From Thermodesulfovibrionales bacterium (GTDB lineage Bacteria; Nitrospirota; Thermodesulfovibrionia; Thermodesulfovibrionales; UBA9159), in the NCBI GenBank assembly GCA_035686305.1, contig DASRZP010000076.1, positions 1 to 42,149 of the forward strand: a stretch of DNA of 42,149 nt, in the 5' to 3' direction. Shown here piece after piece: positions 23,216-31,470 of this stretch. The notes under the pieces are model-generated. The model worked only from the letters and a program-made list of their open reading frames with translations, was not told the origin of the DNA and did no database searches. A program made the translations under genes and the position numbers. Every line of letters starts with the position of its first letter. The first letter of the stretch is position 1.

Positions 23216-24265
23216 ATGGAGGTAGCGAAGAAAGAGCAATTGATCGTAACGGTCAGCCCTCACATCAAGAGCGAAGAGACCGTGAGCAGGATCATGTGGA
23301 GCGTTACCGTCAGCCTGCTCCCTGCCTTTTTCATGGGTCTCTATTTCTTCGGCCCAAAGGCCCTCTTTGTCACGGCCCTTTGCGTCATTACCGCCGTTTT
23401 TTCAGAATATATTGTCGAGAGGTCGCTGAACCGGAAAGTGACGATAAGCGATGGCAGCGCCTTTCTCACAGGCCTTCTCCTCGGCATGAATCTTCCGCCT
23501 TCCCTCTGGTCCTTCAGCCCCTTCACCGCTCATGTGCCGGTTATCGGTTCCTTTGTTGCAGTCGTGATAGCAAAACAGTTGTTCGGCGGACTTGGATACA
23601 ACGTCTTTAACCCCGCCCTTATCGGCAGGGCGTTTCTTCTGATATCCTTCCCGAAGGCAATGACCATATGGACAGCGCCGACAGCAGCGTTTGCGGCCCT
23701 TGACGCAAAGACAACAGCCACACCCCTCGGAATCCTGAAGGAAGAGGGTGTCGGGAAACTCCTGGAGGTCTTCGGTGACAAGACGAACCTCTACAGCCAG
23801 CTCTTCCTGGGGCACAGGGCAGGGTCCCTCGGCGAGACATCTGCAATTGCCCTGCTGATTGGTGCAGCCTTTCTCCTTTATAAGAGATATATCACATGGC
23901 ACATCCCTTTCTCCTTTCTTGGGACTGCAGCCCTCCTGGCCTGGGTATTCGGCGGCAAAGACCCCCATACGGGCAAGATGATCCTCCTGGCAGGCGACCC
24001 TGTTGTGCATCTTTTGAGCGGCGGTATGCTTTTGGGGGCCTTTTTCATGGCGACGGACTATGTGACCTGCCCGACGGTGAAGATGGGACAGATAGTCTTC
24101 GGCATCGGCTGCGGCGCACTGACCATGCTCATACGATTGAAGGGCGGCTATCCCGAAGGAGTCATGTTCGCGATCCTCATCATGAACTGCCTCGCGCCTC
24201 TCCTCGACAGGGGATTCAGGACAAAGGTCTTTGGAGCCGTATCGGTGAAGGAGATGAAGAGATGA
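23216..24265 (+). CDS. rnfD: Rnf complex subunit D
   Basis: RnfD is a polytopic membrane subunit of the NqrB/RnfD family that carries covalently bound FMN and takes part in ion translocation. The 349 residues contain about nine hydrophobic helices. The flavinylation site aligns to DAKTTATPL with Thr169 as the expected acceptor; most relatives read S-G-A-T here, so this TTAT is a variant. The conserved LFLGHRAGSLGETSA loop and SGGMLLGAFFMATDYVT are present. The start follows a GAGGTG ribosome binding site. It overlaps rnfG by 4 bp (ATGA). Confidence 0.94.
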   Translation: MEVAKKEQLIVTVSPHIKSEETVSRIMWSVTVSLLPAFFMGLYFFGPKALFVTALCVITAVFSEYIVERSLNRKVTISDGSAFLTGLLLGMNLPPSLWSFSPFTAHVPVIGSFVAVVIAKQLFGGLGYNVFNPALIGRAFLLISFPKAMTIWTAPTAAFAALDAKTTATPLGILKEEGVGKLLEVFGDKTNLYSQLFLGHRAGSLGETSAIALLIGAAFLLYKRYITWHIPFSFLGTAALLAWVFGGKDPHTGKMILLAGDPVVHLLSGGMLLGAFFMATDYVTCPTVKMGQIVFGIGCGALTMLIRLKGGYPEGVMFAILIMNCLAPLLDRGFRTKVFGAVSVKEMKR

Positions 24266-24855
24266 CCGCCAAGGAAATTGTTAAGATAGCCCTTAATCTT
24301 GTCGTCATCTACGTTATAGGAGGGCTCATCCTCGCAGCGGTCTATGCCAAGACCTCTCCCATCATGTTCAAGAACGCCGAGGAGGCAAAGAAACAGGCCC
24401 TGAAACAGCTCATCCCTGAGGCCGACGAGATCAAGAAGATCGGGGACTGGACGGTCCATGAAAAACATGCCGAGTATTTTGTTGCGACCAAGGACGGCAA
24501 GGTGATCGGTTACATTGTGCAGTCCTTTGGCAAGGGATATTCGAGTTACATCAATACGCTGATTGCCACGGACAAAGATTTCAAGGTCCAGAAGATAAGC
24601 ATCCTCGGCCACGCAGAAACACCGGGCCTCGGAGATGAAATCGAGTCGGACTCCTTCAAGGCCCAATTCAAGAACAAGGATACCGAACATCTCAAGGTCC
24701 TGAAGACAGAGACGACCGACTATATTCAGGCCATCTCCGGGGCAACCATCTCGAGCAGGGCGGTCACGGAGGATGCGGTGAAAAACGGCGTCAGCTTTCT
24801 GATCAAGACGATAAAAGAAGGGGGCACAGGGAATGGCGAACATAGGAACGGTTAG
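24262..24855 (+). CDS. rnfG: Rnf complex subunit G
   Basis: RnfG is a membrane-anchored periplasmic flavoprotein subunit with covalent FMN. I start at ATG 24262, inside the end of rnfD, because that gives the standard N-terminus; the frame stays open upstream but is antisense-like sequence within rnfD. The 197 residues have one N-terminal transmembrane helix (about 8-28) and an FMN-binding domain with GHAETPGLGDEI and the flavinylation motif SGATISS, with Thr162 as the acceptor. It overlaps rnfE by 23 bp. Length and motifs are ordinary for the family. Confidence 0.94.
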   Translation: MTAKEIVKIALNLVVIYVIGGLILAAVYAKTSPIMFKNAEEAKKQALKQLIPEADEIKKIGDWTVHEKHAEYFVATKDGKVIGYIVQSFGKGYSSYINTLIATDKDFKVQKISILGHAETPGLGDEIESDSFKAQFKNKDTEHLKVLKTETTDYIQAISGATISSRAVTEDAVKNGVSFLIKTIKEGGTGNGEHRNG

Positions 24856-25465
24856 TTACTGGGACCTTATCAAGAACGGGATCATTGCCGAGAATACGAT
24901 ATTTAAACTGGCCCTTAGCCTCTGCCCGTCAATCGCGGTGACGAATAACCTCAAAAACGGTGTCTTGATGGGCGTCGCGGTGCTCTTCGTCCAGACCATG
25001 GTGAACGTCACCATCGCCCTCATGAGAAAGGTGATCCATCCAAAGATACGACTGCCGATCTTTATGCTTGTCATTTCGGGATGGGTGACGGTCACCGATA
25101 TGTCGATGGCAGCGGTCTTTCCCGATGTGTACAAGCAGATGGGCCTCTATATCCAGCTCATCGTTGCCTTCGCATCAATTCTCGCCCGGGCTGAGATGTT
25201 TGCGAGCAAGAACAAGGTTACTCCCTCCATGGTTGACGGTATAGGCATGGGACTCGGGTTCCTCTTCGCCCTTACTGTGATCAGTTTTTTCAGGGAGCTC
25301 CTCGGCAAGGGTTCGTTATGGGGGGTCGCCATTGTGCATACCAAGCCCCTCCTCATGATGATCCTACCGGCAGGCGGGTTTTTTGCCGTCGGGATTTTGA
25401 TGGCCTTTTTTAACTGGATCGATATACGGTTTTTCAAGAAAAGTGCGGCGGTATCGCACCACTGA
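24833..25465 (+). CDS. rnfE: Rnf complex subunit E (one conserved cysteine missing)
   Basis: RnfE is an integral membrane subunit homologous to RnfA, NqrD and NqrE. The 210 residues have six hydrophobic helices. The family motifs LSLCPSIAVT (Cys31), FRELLGKGSLWG and the ARAEMFASKN stretch fix the identity. RnfE and RnfA normally each supply two membrane cysteines to a shared iron site. Here the second is absent: the usual N-C-I-I-L-G-R-A-E reads F-A-S-I-L-A-R-A-E, with Ala114 in place of Cys, and Cys31 is the only cysteine in the protein. It overlaps rnfG by 23 bp and lies 33 bp before rnfA. Confidence 0.93.
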   Translation: MANIGTVSYWDLIKNGIIAENTIFKLALSLCPSIAVTNNLKNGVLMGVAVLFVQTMVNVTIALMRKVIHPKIRLPIFMLVISGWVTVTDMSMAAVFPDVYKQMGLYIQLIVAFASILARAEMFASKNKVTPSMVDGIGMGLGFLFALTVISFFRELLGKGSLWGVAIVHTKPLLMMILPAGGFFAVGILMAFFNWIDIRFFKKSAAVSHH

Positions 25466-25498
25466 GGAACGTAGCCCTGACCTTGAAGGAGGATGGAG

Positions 25499-26092
25499 AT
25501 GAGCGCCGAATTCACAAAACTCTTTGAGCTTTTTATCGCGGCTTCCCTGATAAATAATTTTGTCTTTACGAGGTTCCTCGGCCTCTGCATCTTCTTTGGT
25601 GTCTCGAAGAAGATGGAGACGGCGGTAGGCATGAGCATCACCTTCACTGCTGTCATGATGATAAGCGCGTCATTGAGCTGGGTTATCTTCACGTACCTGA
25701 TGGTACCGCTCGGCATTACCTTTCTGAAGATTATCGTCTTCATCGGCGTCGTCGCCGGTTTTGTGCAGGCTTCCGATACTATTATGAGAAAAGTTGCGCC
25801 GGGCCTCTACTACAAGCTTGGGATCTACCTGGCTCTTATTTCTACGAACTGTATCATTCTCGCCGTTCCTCTCATCAATGCCGGTGAGCACTACACCTTT
25901 ATCCAGAGCCTCGTCTTCGGCCTCGGCTCGGGCATAGGCTTTGCCATCGCCCTCATCATCATGGCTTCCATCCGGGAAAAACTTGAGCTGGCCGATGTAC
26001 CGACGCCCTTCAGAGGATTGCCCATGGCCTTTGTCGTTACGGGACTGATCGCCTTGGCTTTTACCGGCTTCTCCGGTTTGATAACACTGTAG
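25499..26092 (+). CDS. rnfA: Rnf complex subunit A
   Basis: RnfA is an integral membrane subunit that pairs with RnfE in inverted topology. I use ATG 25499, six nt after AAGGAGG; the ATG at 25493 touches the binding site. The 197 residues have six helices. Both cysteines conserved in the family are present: Cys30 in RFLGLCIFFG and Cys118 in STNCIILAV. VSKKMETAVGMS and RKVAPGLYYKLGIYLAL are typical. It contrasts with RnfE, which has lost the matching second cysteine. rnfB follows after a 109-bp AT-rich gap. Confidence 0.94.
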   Translation: MSAEFTKLFELFIAASLINNFVFTRFLGLCIFFGVSKKMETAVGMSITFTAVMMISASLSWVIFTYLMVPLGITFLKIIVFIGVVAGFVQASDTIMRKVAPGLYYKLGIYLALISTNCIILAVPLINAGEHYTFIQSLVFGLGSGIGFAIALIIMASIREKLELADVPTPFRGLPMAFVVTGLIALAFTGFSGLITL

Positions 26093-26161
26093 CGGTTTTC
26101 AGTCTTCTGTTGACTTCTTTCCGAAGTGAAAGGCAGAGACTGGCGCCCGAAAAGAGATTTA

Positions 26162-26178
26162 ACTTATACTAAATAAGT
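26162..26178 (+). promoter_or_regulatory. Small palindrome with -10-like box before rnfB
   Basis: ACTTAT (26162-26167) and ATAAGT (26173-26178) form an inverted repeat that overlaps a TATACT box (26165-26170), 31 nt before the rnfB start. No -35 is convincing. It might be an operator or internal promoter that adjusts rnfB separately from the other rnf genes, or chance in AT-rich DNA. Confidence 0.25.
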
Positions 26179-26201
26179 ACCTATCAAAGAGGTGAATAAA
26201 G

Positions 26202-27380
26202 ATGCTTGATCTGCACCATACCATTGTTGATATCCTGGGCAATCTCACCGGGCTCTCTCAGCTTGGTGATATATACCATTTTATTATCCCTCATGTCGGG
26301 GTCGGCGGCGGCGTCGAAGCCAAGGAGCATGTTGATCTCATCCCCCTCATGAAGTTTACTGTCGTGTTCCTGGCCGGCGTTGGAGCGATTTTCGGTCTCG
26401 GTCTCGCCTTTGCAGCAAAGAGGTTCTCTGTAGAGATTAATCCGAAGGTCGAACAGGTGAAGGACGTCCTCGCCCATGCTCATTGCGGCGCCTGCGGCTA
26501 TGCAGGATGCGAGCAGTATGCCGAGGCTGTGGTCAATAACCCCGATGTCCCGCCGAATCTCTGCACGCCTGCTGGGGCTCGTGGGGCAGAGGCAGTGGCC
26601 TTGATTACCGGGAAGAAGGCCGAGGCAAGAGAGCCGATTTACGCACGGATCATGTGTCAGGGAGGGAGTTCTGAGGCTATCAAGAAATTCAAGTATGAAG
26701 GTGTGCAGGACTGCCGGGCAGCCGTGCTGGCAGGCGGGGGCGACAAGTCCTGTGCCTATGGCTGCCTCGGTTACGGTACCTGCGCAAGGGTATGTCCCTT
26801 TGGCGCTATAACGATGAATGAGGACTCGCTCCCCGTTGTGGATATTGTGAAGTGTACGGGTTGCAGAAAGTGTGAGCAGGCATGTCCGAAGAGGGTGATC
26901 GAGGTTCTCCCTGCATCAAGACAGGTGCTTGTAGCCTGCCACTCAAAGGACAAGGGCGTTGAGACAAAAAAGAACTGCCAGATCGGGTGCATTGCATGCG
27001 GAAAATGCGTGAAGGTATGCCCCTTTGATGCCCCATCAATTTCGAACAATCTTTCGAGGATCTACCTCGAAAAATGCAAGGTCTGCGGCTTATGCGTCGC
27101 CCCTTGTCCGACCGATGCTATCGTTGATTTCATCCCGAAGAGAGCGAAGGCCTTTGTCATGGACAACTGCATCGGCTGCCAGATATGCTCAAAGGTCTGT
27201 CCGGTGAATGCGGCATCGGGTGAACCCAAGAAGAGACACGTCATCGATCAGAAGGCATGTATCGGCTGCGGCATCTGCACGGCCAAGTGTCCGGTACAGG
27301 CGATCGACGGGACCTTCAATGCCCGACAGGTGTTCGAGGAAGCGGCAAAGAAGAAGCTTGCAAAAACCGTAGCAGCGTAA
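26202..27380 (+). CDS. rnfB: Rnf complex subunit B, polyferredoxin form
   Basis: RnfB is the ferredoxin-accepting iron-sulfur subunit. The 392 residues begin with an extra ~50-residue segment, then a transmembrane helix (about 53-72), then the PF04060-type cluster (Cys95, 98, 103, 121). Next comes an irregular Cys set (184, 188, 194, 198) and five CxxCxxCxxxC ferredoxin motifs beginning at Cys218, 263, 292, 323 and 353. That is up to seven [4Fe-4S] clusters, more than the three of E. coli RsxB and in the range of acetogen RnfB. The start at 26202 has an AGAGGTG ribosome binding site; the internal Met50 has none, which supports the extension. Confidence 0.93.
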   Translation: MLDLHHTIVDILGNLTGLSQLGDIYHFIIPHVGVGGGVEAKEHVDLIPLMKFTVVFLAGVGAIFGLGLAFAAKRFSVEINPKVEQVKDVLAHAHCGACGYAGCEQYAEAVVNNPDVPPNLCTPAGARGAEAVALITGKKAEAREPIYARIMCQGGSSEAIKKFKYEGVQDCRAAVLAGGGDKSCAYGCLGYGTCARVCPFGAITMNEDSLPVVDIVKCTGCRKCEQACPKRVIEVLPASRQVLVACHSKDKGVETKKNCQIGCIACGKCVKVCPFDAPSISNNLSRIYLEKCKVCGLCVAPCPTDAIVDFIPKRAKAFVMDNCIGCQICSKVCPVNAASGEPKKRHVIDQKACIGCGICTAKCPVQAIDGTFNARQVFEEAAKKKLAKTVAA

Positions 27381-27385
27381 GATAA

Positions 27386-27648
27386 TCGAAGTCTCCCTGC
27401 TCTCGCCTTTCTTCGTACAAAGCGGCCGTGGTGAAGGCAAGAAGGGAGAAAAGATTCTCATCACCGAAAGGGAGAAGGTCATAGCAAGGATCGTTCCCCT
27501 GGAACTGGCTAGGAAGGACTCGAAGCTTATTGCTCTCGTCAATGAAGGATTCGCCCGCTGGAAAGGCGGCAAACCGTCGGGAAGCAGTGCTCCCGTCAAA
27601 ATCAAAGGGAAGGCACTCTCGGAAATTCTCTTCGAAGACAGGAGATGA
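27386..27648 (+). pseudogene. Frameshifted Phd/YefM-type antitoxin remnant
   Basis: Two reading frames join into one antitoxin-like sequence. The first, SRLSSYKAAVVKARREK (from 27386), matches the N-terminal helix region of Phd-type antitoxins. The second continues KKGEKILITEREKVIARIV and runs to RWKGGKPSG and VKIKGKALSEILFEDRR, the typical toxin-neutralising tail, ending at TGA 27646-27648. A shift near 27435-27445 breaks it, and there is no start codon. It sits directly behind rnfB with no promoter of its own. This is a dead antitoxin gene. Confidence 0.6.
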
Positions 27649-27716
27649 TTCTCTGCCTCGACAATGCTCTGCCGCACAGTATATCAGAATCAAGAATTTC
27701 ATCACGCCATGAATAG
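27645..27716 (+). pseudogene. Remnant of a VapC-like toxin N-terminus
   Basis: An ATG overlapping the antitoxin stop (ATGA) opens a 23-codon frame, MILCLDNALPHSISES, which resembles the beta-1 strand and first catalytic Asp of PIN-domain toxins (typically ILYLDTSALVK). It stops at TAG 27714-27716 before any other PIN motif. The position right after the antitoxin is the usual one. The match is short. Confidence 0.45.
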
Positions 27717-27883
27717 GGTGTCGCTGCAAGAGACTCTTCAGCCATCCACATCCCCGTTCCACGCACTATCCGGGCTATCTGCAATATCCCCGCCATGGCC
27801 TCGGTCTGTGAAAGCCCGTCGATTATTGCCTGCCCTTCAACGCAGCGCGAGAGATCTATTGGAAGTCTTATCAGTACTGAGAA
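27717..27883. other. Intergenic debris, no supportable gene
   Basis: No intact gene. On the minus strand one frame reads protein-like across 27602-27848 (for example GLSQTEAMAGILQIARIV, then MWMAEESLAATP) but starts without a ribosome binding site, crosses the antitoxin remnant and matches no family I recognise. It may be a second decayed gene or chance. Confidence 0.35.
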
Positions 27884-30800
27884 TTACTTCAGTCTGAAAT
27901 CGACCCGGCTGTACCTTAAGTTCTCCTTCTTTTCCGGCTGGAGGGATTTCGGTTCCAGAAGAAAAATTCGTTCCTGTTCAATCTGTTTGGATTTTAAGAT
28001 ATACTCTTTCACGTTCAGGGCCCGAAGGGATGCAAGATGCCGCAAATCATCGTCCTTCACTTCTATATGGGTGAGCATCAGCTTCTCCATCTCAGCCACA
28101 GGAAGATCCTTTGCAATCCCGATGATGTTCCTCGGCTTCGGGAACTTCTCTTCCTTATAGGCCATCTTGAGATAAAGCGGATATTCCTTCTCTTCGACCC
28201 TGACCTCATCAACAGAAAAGGCAGGCGCCTCTTTCTTTACCATATCCTTCAATTTCTGGGCCTTTATTTTTTTGTTGAAAAGATACTGTCTCAACCCCTC
28301 CCTGTCCCTTTCGGTATCGACGTGACCTTCTATCTCGAGCTTCAGGGCCGGTCGGTCATAGAGCGCCTTGACGAGGTTGCTCAGCTTCTTTTCTCCCTGC
28401 TCATTGATTGCTGAACTGCCATAATCAAAATCGAGATAGCTCAGCTCTTCGCCTCCCCCTCCGAAGATCGCCCCGAGAAGTGCGAAGGGTGATGTCGCGG
28501 CCTTTACGAGGAGGTTGATGAGTATCTTGATGATGATCCTGCCAAGACTGAACTTCGGGTCATCGGTCTGACCGGAAACCGGAATGTCGAGGCGGATCTC
28601 TCCCTTCCTGTTCTTGAGGAGGGCTATTGCGAGCCGAACAGGCAGCTTTGTCGCGTCCGGACTTTCGACTTTCTCCCCGAGTTCGAGCTGATCAAGAAAG
28701 ACTCTGTTCTGGGAATCAAGTTTCTTCTTCACAATCAGGTACTGGAGATTAAGGTCGAGCTTACCTTTTTGTATGGTGTACCCGATATACTTGCCGGAAT
28801 AAGGTGTTATGGGACTTAAGTCCATGTCCCTGAAGTCGACCTTCAGATCGACATAGAGATCTTCCCTCAGGGGGTTGATCCTGCCTGTTATCTCGAGGGG
28901 CGCATAGCCTTCGAGCTTCCCCATGAGATGAACGTCGGCGAGTTTGCTCTCTTCCGAGGAGAGGCCGGAGATTCTTCCCCCGATTTCGAGTAAGGTTGCC
29001 GAATAGTTCCGTTTCACGAACCTGTCGGAAAAATTGATCGTGCCTCCCTGAAGGGTCACCTTCTCGATCTTTACCATCTTTGGCGATAGGTCTTTCTGGA
29101 CTGACGAGGGCCTCTCCTCTTCCCGGGCTGGTCCGGGACTTTCGGGACTCCCTCCTGAGTCTTCAATAATCCCCTGCACGTTCAGTGAGCCGTCAGCGTT
29201 GATGATGAGGCGGGAATAGAAATCGCTCAACGCAACCTCATTGATCCCAACAGAGAGAGGACGATATCCGATGTCCACTCCGCTCAGATAGAGGGAGGTC
29301 CACTTCAGAAAATCCTCTGCGTTAAGCTTGTCGACCGTTGCGAAGTGTGAAAGGGATGCTTCTCCCTTGTAGGCGACAGCGATCCCCTTCGCTTCGGTAT
29401 AGGCAAAGGAGAAGTTTCCCTTTGACGAGACGGCGCCGTCAGTCACGATGACTTTAACCTTATCGGTAAAATAGGGCTGTACCGGTACGATACTCACGTC
29501 CTTTACGTCTACGGCGAGGGCCATGGAAAGAGGATCAATGCTAAACGCTCCGTTTGCTGAGACAGAACCTTTCTTGTCCACCGTAAAGGAGAGGGCGGCC
29601 TTTGCCTTCGCCCCTTTTGCCGTTGATATCCCCTCTCCCCTGAACCTGATCCGCTCGGCGTTAATTATCACCTCCTGGGCGGGAACAAGGTCTTCTCCCT
29701 TTATTGCGTAGTTCTCCGCCGCAATATTTCTCAATACGAGGAGCCAAGGTTTTCCAGGATTCTCCTTTTTACCGGGCTGGGGTTTTCCCGTTGCCGGGGG
29801 TGAAGAGGGGAGAAGGTCTCCGACATTCACTCTTCCGTCGGGATAACGTTTCAGGGACAATACCCCTCCGTCCGTTGAAAGCTGACCGACGGTGATCTCC
29901 CTCTTCTTCAGATCGATGGCGGTGTCTGCGATGGTAACGACGGGTATCCGGAGAAACTCCCTCTCTTCATCTCTTCTTTTCAGCATGAGGGAACGGAGCG
30001 TCGCTGCCATCCTCGAAAACCGTATCTCTGGATCAGGTTCGGCCTTTGCATATTCATACATGGTCATAATGTCGAGATCGCCCCGGGTGATCTCAAAGAG
30101 GATACTGTCCCGGTAATAGGGGGAATATTTTTTCAGCACGAGCTGCCTGAACTCTGCGGTCCCTGCTGAGGTGAGGGGATCAACACTAAAATCGCCGGTG
30201 ACCTTCATGCCCTCGCCTGCCTCCGTCCTGAGAGAAAAGGAAAGAGCTGATTTCTTGTCCCGGCCGTTGCTGAAGTGATCGATCTTCATCTCGATGTTTT
30301 CCAAGGTTGTCTTGAAGGATCTTTTCCCCGATAGGTCTGAAAAGCTAAGCCTTCCGTCGGCCATAATCACCTCATCAGCGTCAACGACGAGAGCAGGCGA
30401 CTCTTCTCCCCGTTTCAGGACGTATCCCTTCTCAGGAATGAGTGACTCTAAGTTTGGTCTCCCTGCCTTATCGAGCACCAGGTCTATCTCAGGTGATTGC
30501 AAAAAGACCTTTGACAGGCGAACCTTCCTTGAGAGGAGATCGGCAGAAGAGATCGAGATATCGACTAACGGAAGACCGATGAGAGGGCTGTCATTCTTTT
30601 CGACAAGCCGTATGTTCTTGAAACCGATGCTGCCGGCGAGGGTAATGGCCGGAGACCGGTCTTTGTATTGTGTGTAGGAAAGAACCGCTGCCGTGTCGAC
30701 GGAGCCAGAGAGGATCTTGAAATCCATTCCGAAGGGGACATAGGCCAGATAGTAAGGGATATCGAGTCCTTTGATATTGAGATCGAAAGATGTCTCGAGT

Positions 30801-31459
30801 GAATCGGCAAAGGGCTTGGTCATGCCTTGCAGCAAGAGGGGGACATTGTTGATCTTTGCCTCAAACTTCGGCTGGGTGTAGGTTTCGACAGCGTACGGCA
30901 GATTTGAGAGAAAAGGGATCGCTATGTTCATGTCCCTTACGGTATGCTTCGTCTGTCTCGGTCCGTCCCAGAAGTCCAGGCTCCCGTTTCGTACGTGGAT
31001 GTCATTCAGCGAAAACCTCAGCGGTTTCGATGAAGGCTTTGACGTCGAGGTGAACTCTTCGATGATGTCGGAGAAATTGTAGGAGAGGTCTTCATTGAGA
31101 ACGATGTTGAGGAAGGGCCTTTCAAGCCGTATCTCGCTGATGATCAGTCCTCTCTTCACAAGGGAAGCGGCCTCAATGTTCAAATACAACTCGTCAAAGG
31201 AGAAAAAGGTTTCCGACTTCTTGCGGTCTTTTATGGCTAGGCCTTTTACGTCCAGGGAGAGGACGAAGGGATTGATCTTTATCTGCCCGATAGAGACTTC
31301 ACGGTGAAGACCTTCTGAGAGCTTCCCTACCAGGACCGATTTCAGAACCGGTGGGAGGACGAAGAAACCGCTGACGGAGAAAAGAACAAGAAAAACGAGG
31401 ACCCCGATAAGGATCTTTCTCAGGAGCGGCGAAGGCCTCATCCGTTGCGATATCTCCAT
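27884..31459 (-). CDS. DUF748 domain protein, AsmA-like
   Basis: A 1191-residue envelope protein. Residues 15-37 form an N-terminal transmembrane anchor (LIGVLVFLVLFSVSGFFV); the rest is predicted periplasmic and rich in repeating beta strands of the AsmA/DUF748 type (DIHVRNGSLDFWD and VTLQGGTINFSDRF are repeated-style elements). Near the end, YGSSAINEQGEKKL and LEIEGHVDTERDREGL resemble the OmpA-like tail common in DUF748 proteins. AsmA-like proteins act in lipid transport or outer-membrane integrity; for this one that is inference. It is the last gene of an operon after mscL and the DUF4197 gene (11-bp gap). Confidence 0.85.
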   Translation of the reverse strand: MEISQRMRPSPLLRKILIGVLVFLVLFSVSGFFVLPPVLKSVLVGKLSEGLHREVSIGQIKINPFVLSLDVKGLAIKDRKKSETFFSFDELYLNIEAASLVKRGLIISEIRLERPFLNIVLNEDLSYNFSDIIEEFTSTSKPSSKPLRFSLNDIHVRNGSLDFWDGPRQTKHTVRDMNIAIPFLSNLPYAVETYTQPKFEAKINNVPLLLQGMTKPFADSLETSFDLNIKGLDIPYYLAYVPFGMDFKILSGSVDTAAVLSYTQYKDRSPAITLAGSIGFKNIRLVEKNDSPLIGLPLVDISISSADLLSRKVRLSKVFLQSPEIDLVLDKAGRPNLESLIPEKGYVLKRGEESPALVVDADEVIMADGRLSFSDLSGKRSFKTTLENIEMKIDHFSNGRDKKSALSFSLRTEAGEGMKVTGDFSVDPLTSAGTAEFRQLVLKKYSPYYRDSILFEITRGDLDIMTMYEYAKAEPDPEIRFSRMAATLRSLMLKRRDEEREFLRIPVVTIADTAIDLKKREITVGQLSTDGGVLSLKRYPDGRVNVGDLLPSSPPATGKPQPGKKENPGKPWLLVLRNIAAENYAIKGEDLVPAQEVIINAERIRFRGEGISTAKGAKAKAALSFTVDKKGSVSANGAFSIDPLSMALAVDVKDVSIVPVQPYFTDKVKVIVTDGAVSSKGNFSFAYTEAKGIAVAYKGEASLSHFATVDKLNAEDFLKWTSLYLSGVDIGYRPLSVGINEVALSDFYSRLIINADGSLNVQGIIEDSGGSPESPGPAREEERPSSVQKDLSPKMVKIEKVTLQGGTINFSDRFVKRNYSATLLEIGGRISGLSSEESKLADVHLMGKLEGYAPLEITGRINPLREDLYVDLKVDFRDMDLSPITPYSGKYIGYTIQKGKLDLNLQYLIVKKKLDSQNRVFLDQLELGEKVESPDATKLPVRLAIALLKNRKGEIRLDIPVSGQTDDPKFSLGRIIIKILINLLVKAATSPFALLGAIFGGGGEELSYLDFDYGSSAINEQGEKKLSNLVKALYDRPALKLEIEGHVDTERDREGLRQYLFNKKIKAQKLKDMVKKEAPAFSVDEVRVEEKEYPLYLKMAYKEEKFPKPRNIIGIAKDLPVAEMEKLMLTHIEVKDDDLRHLASLRALNVKEYILKSKQIEQERIFLLEPKSLQPEKKENLRYSRVDFRLK

Positions 31460-31470
31460 GGAGAGGGCGG

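Noticed and set aside
23402-24010. Minus-strand frame of 202 codons over rnfD
   Set aside because: Shadow of rnfD caused by codon composition; cysteine- and glutamate-rich nonsense with no start signal.
23896-24261. Upstream extension of the rnfG frame
   Set aside because: Overlaps the rnfD coding sequence in another frame. RnfG begins at 24262 with a normal N-terminus.
27602-27848. Protein-like minus-strand frame between the toxin remnant and the DUF748 gene
   Set aside because: No start with a ribosome binding site, overlaps the antitoxin remnant and matches no family I know; kept only as debris.
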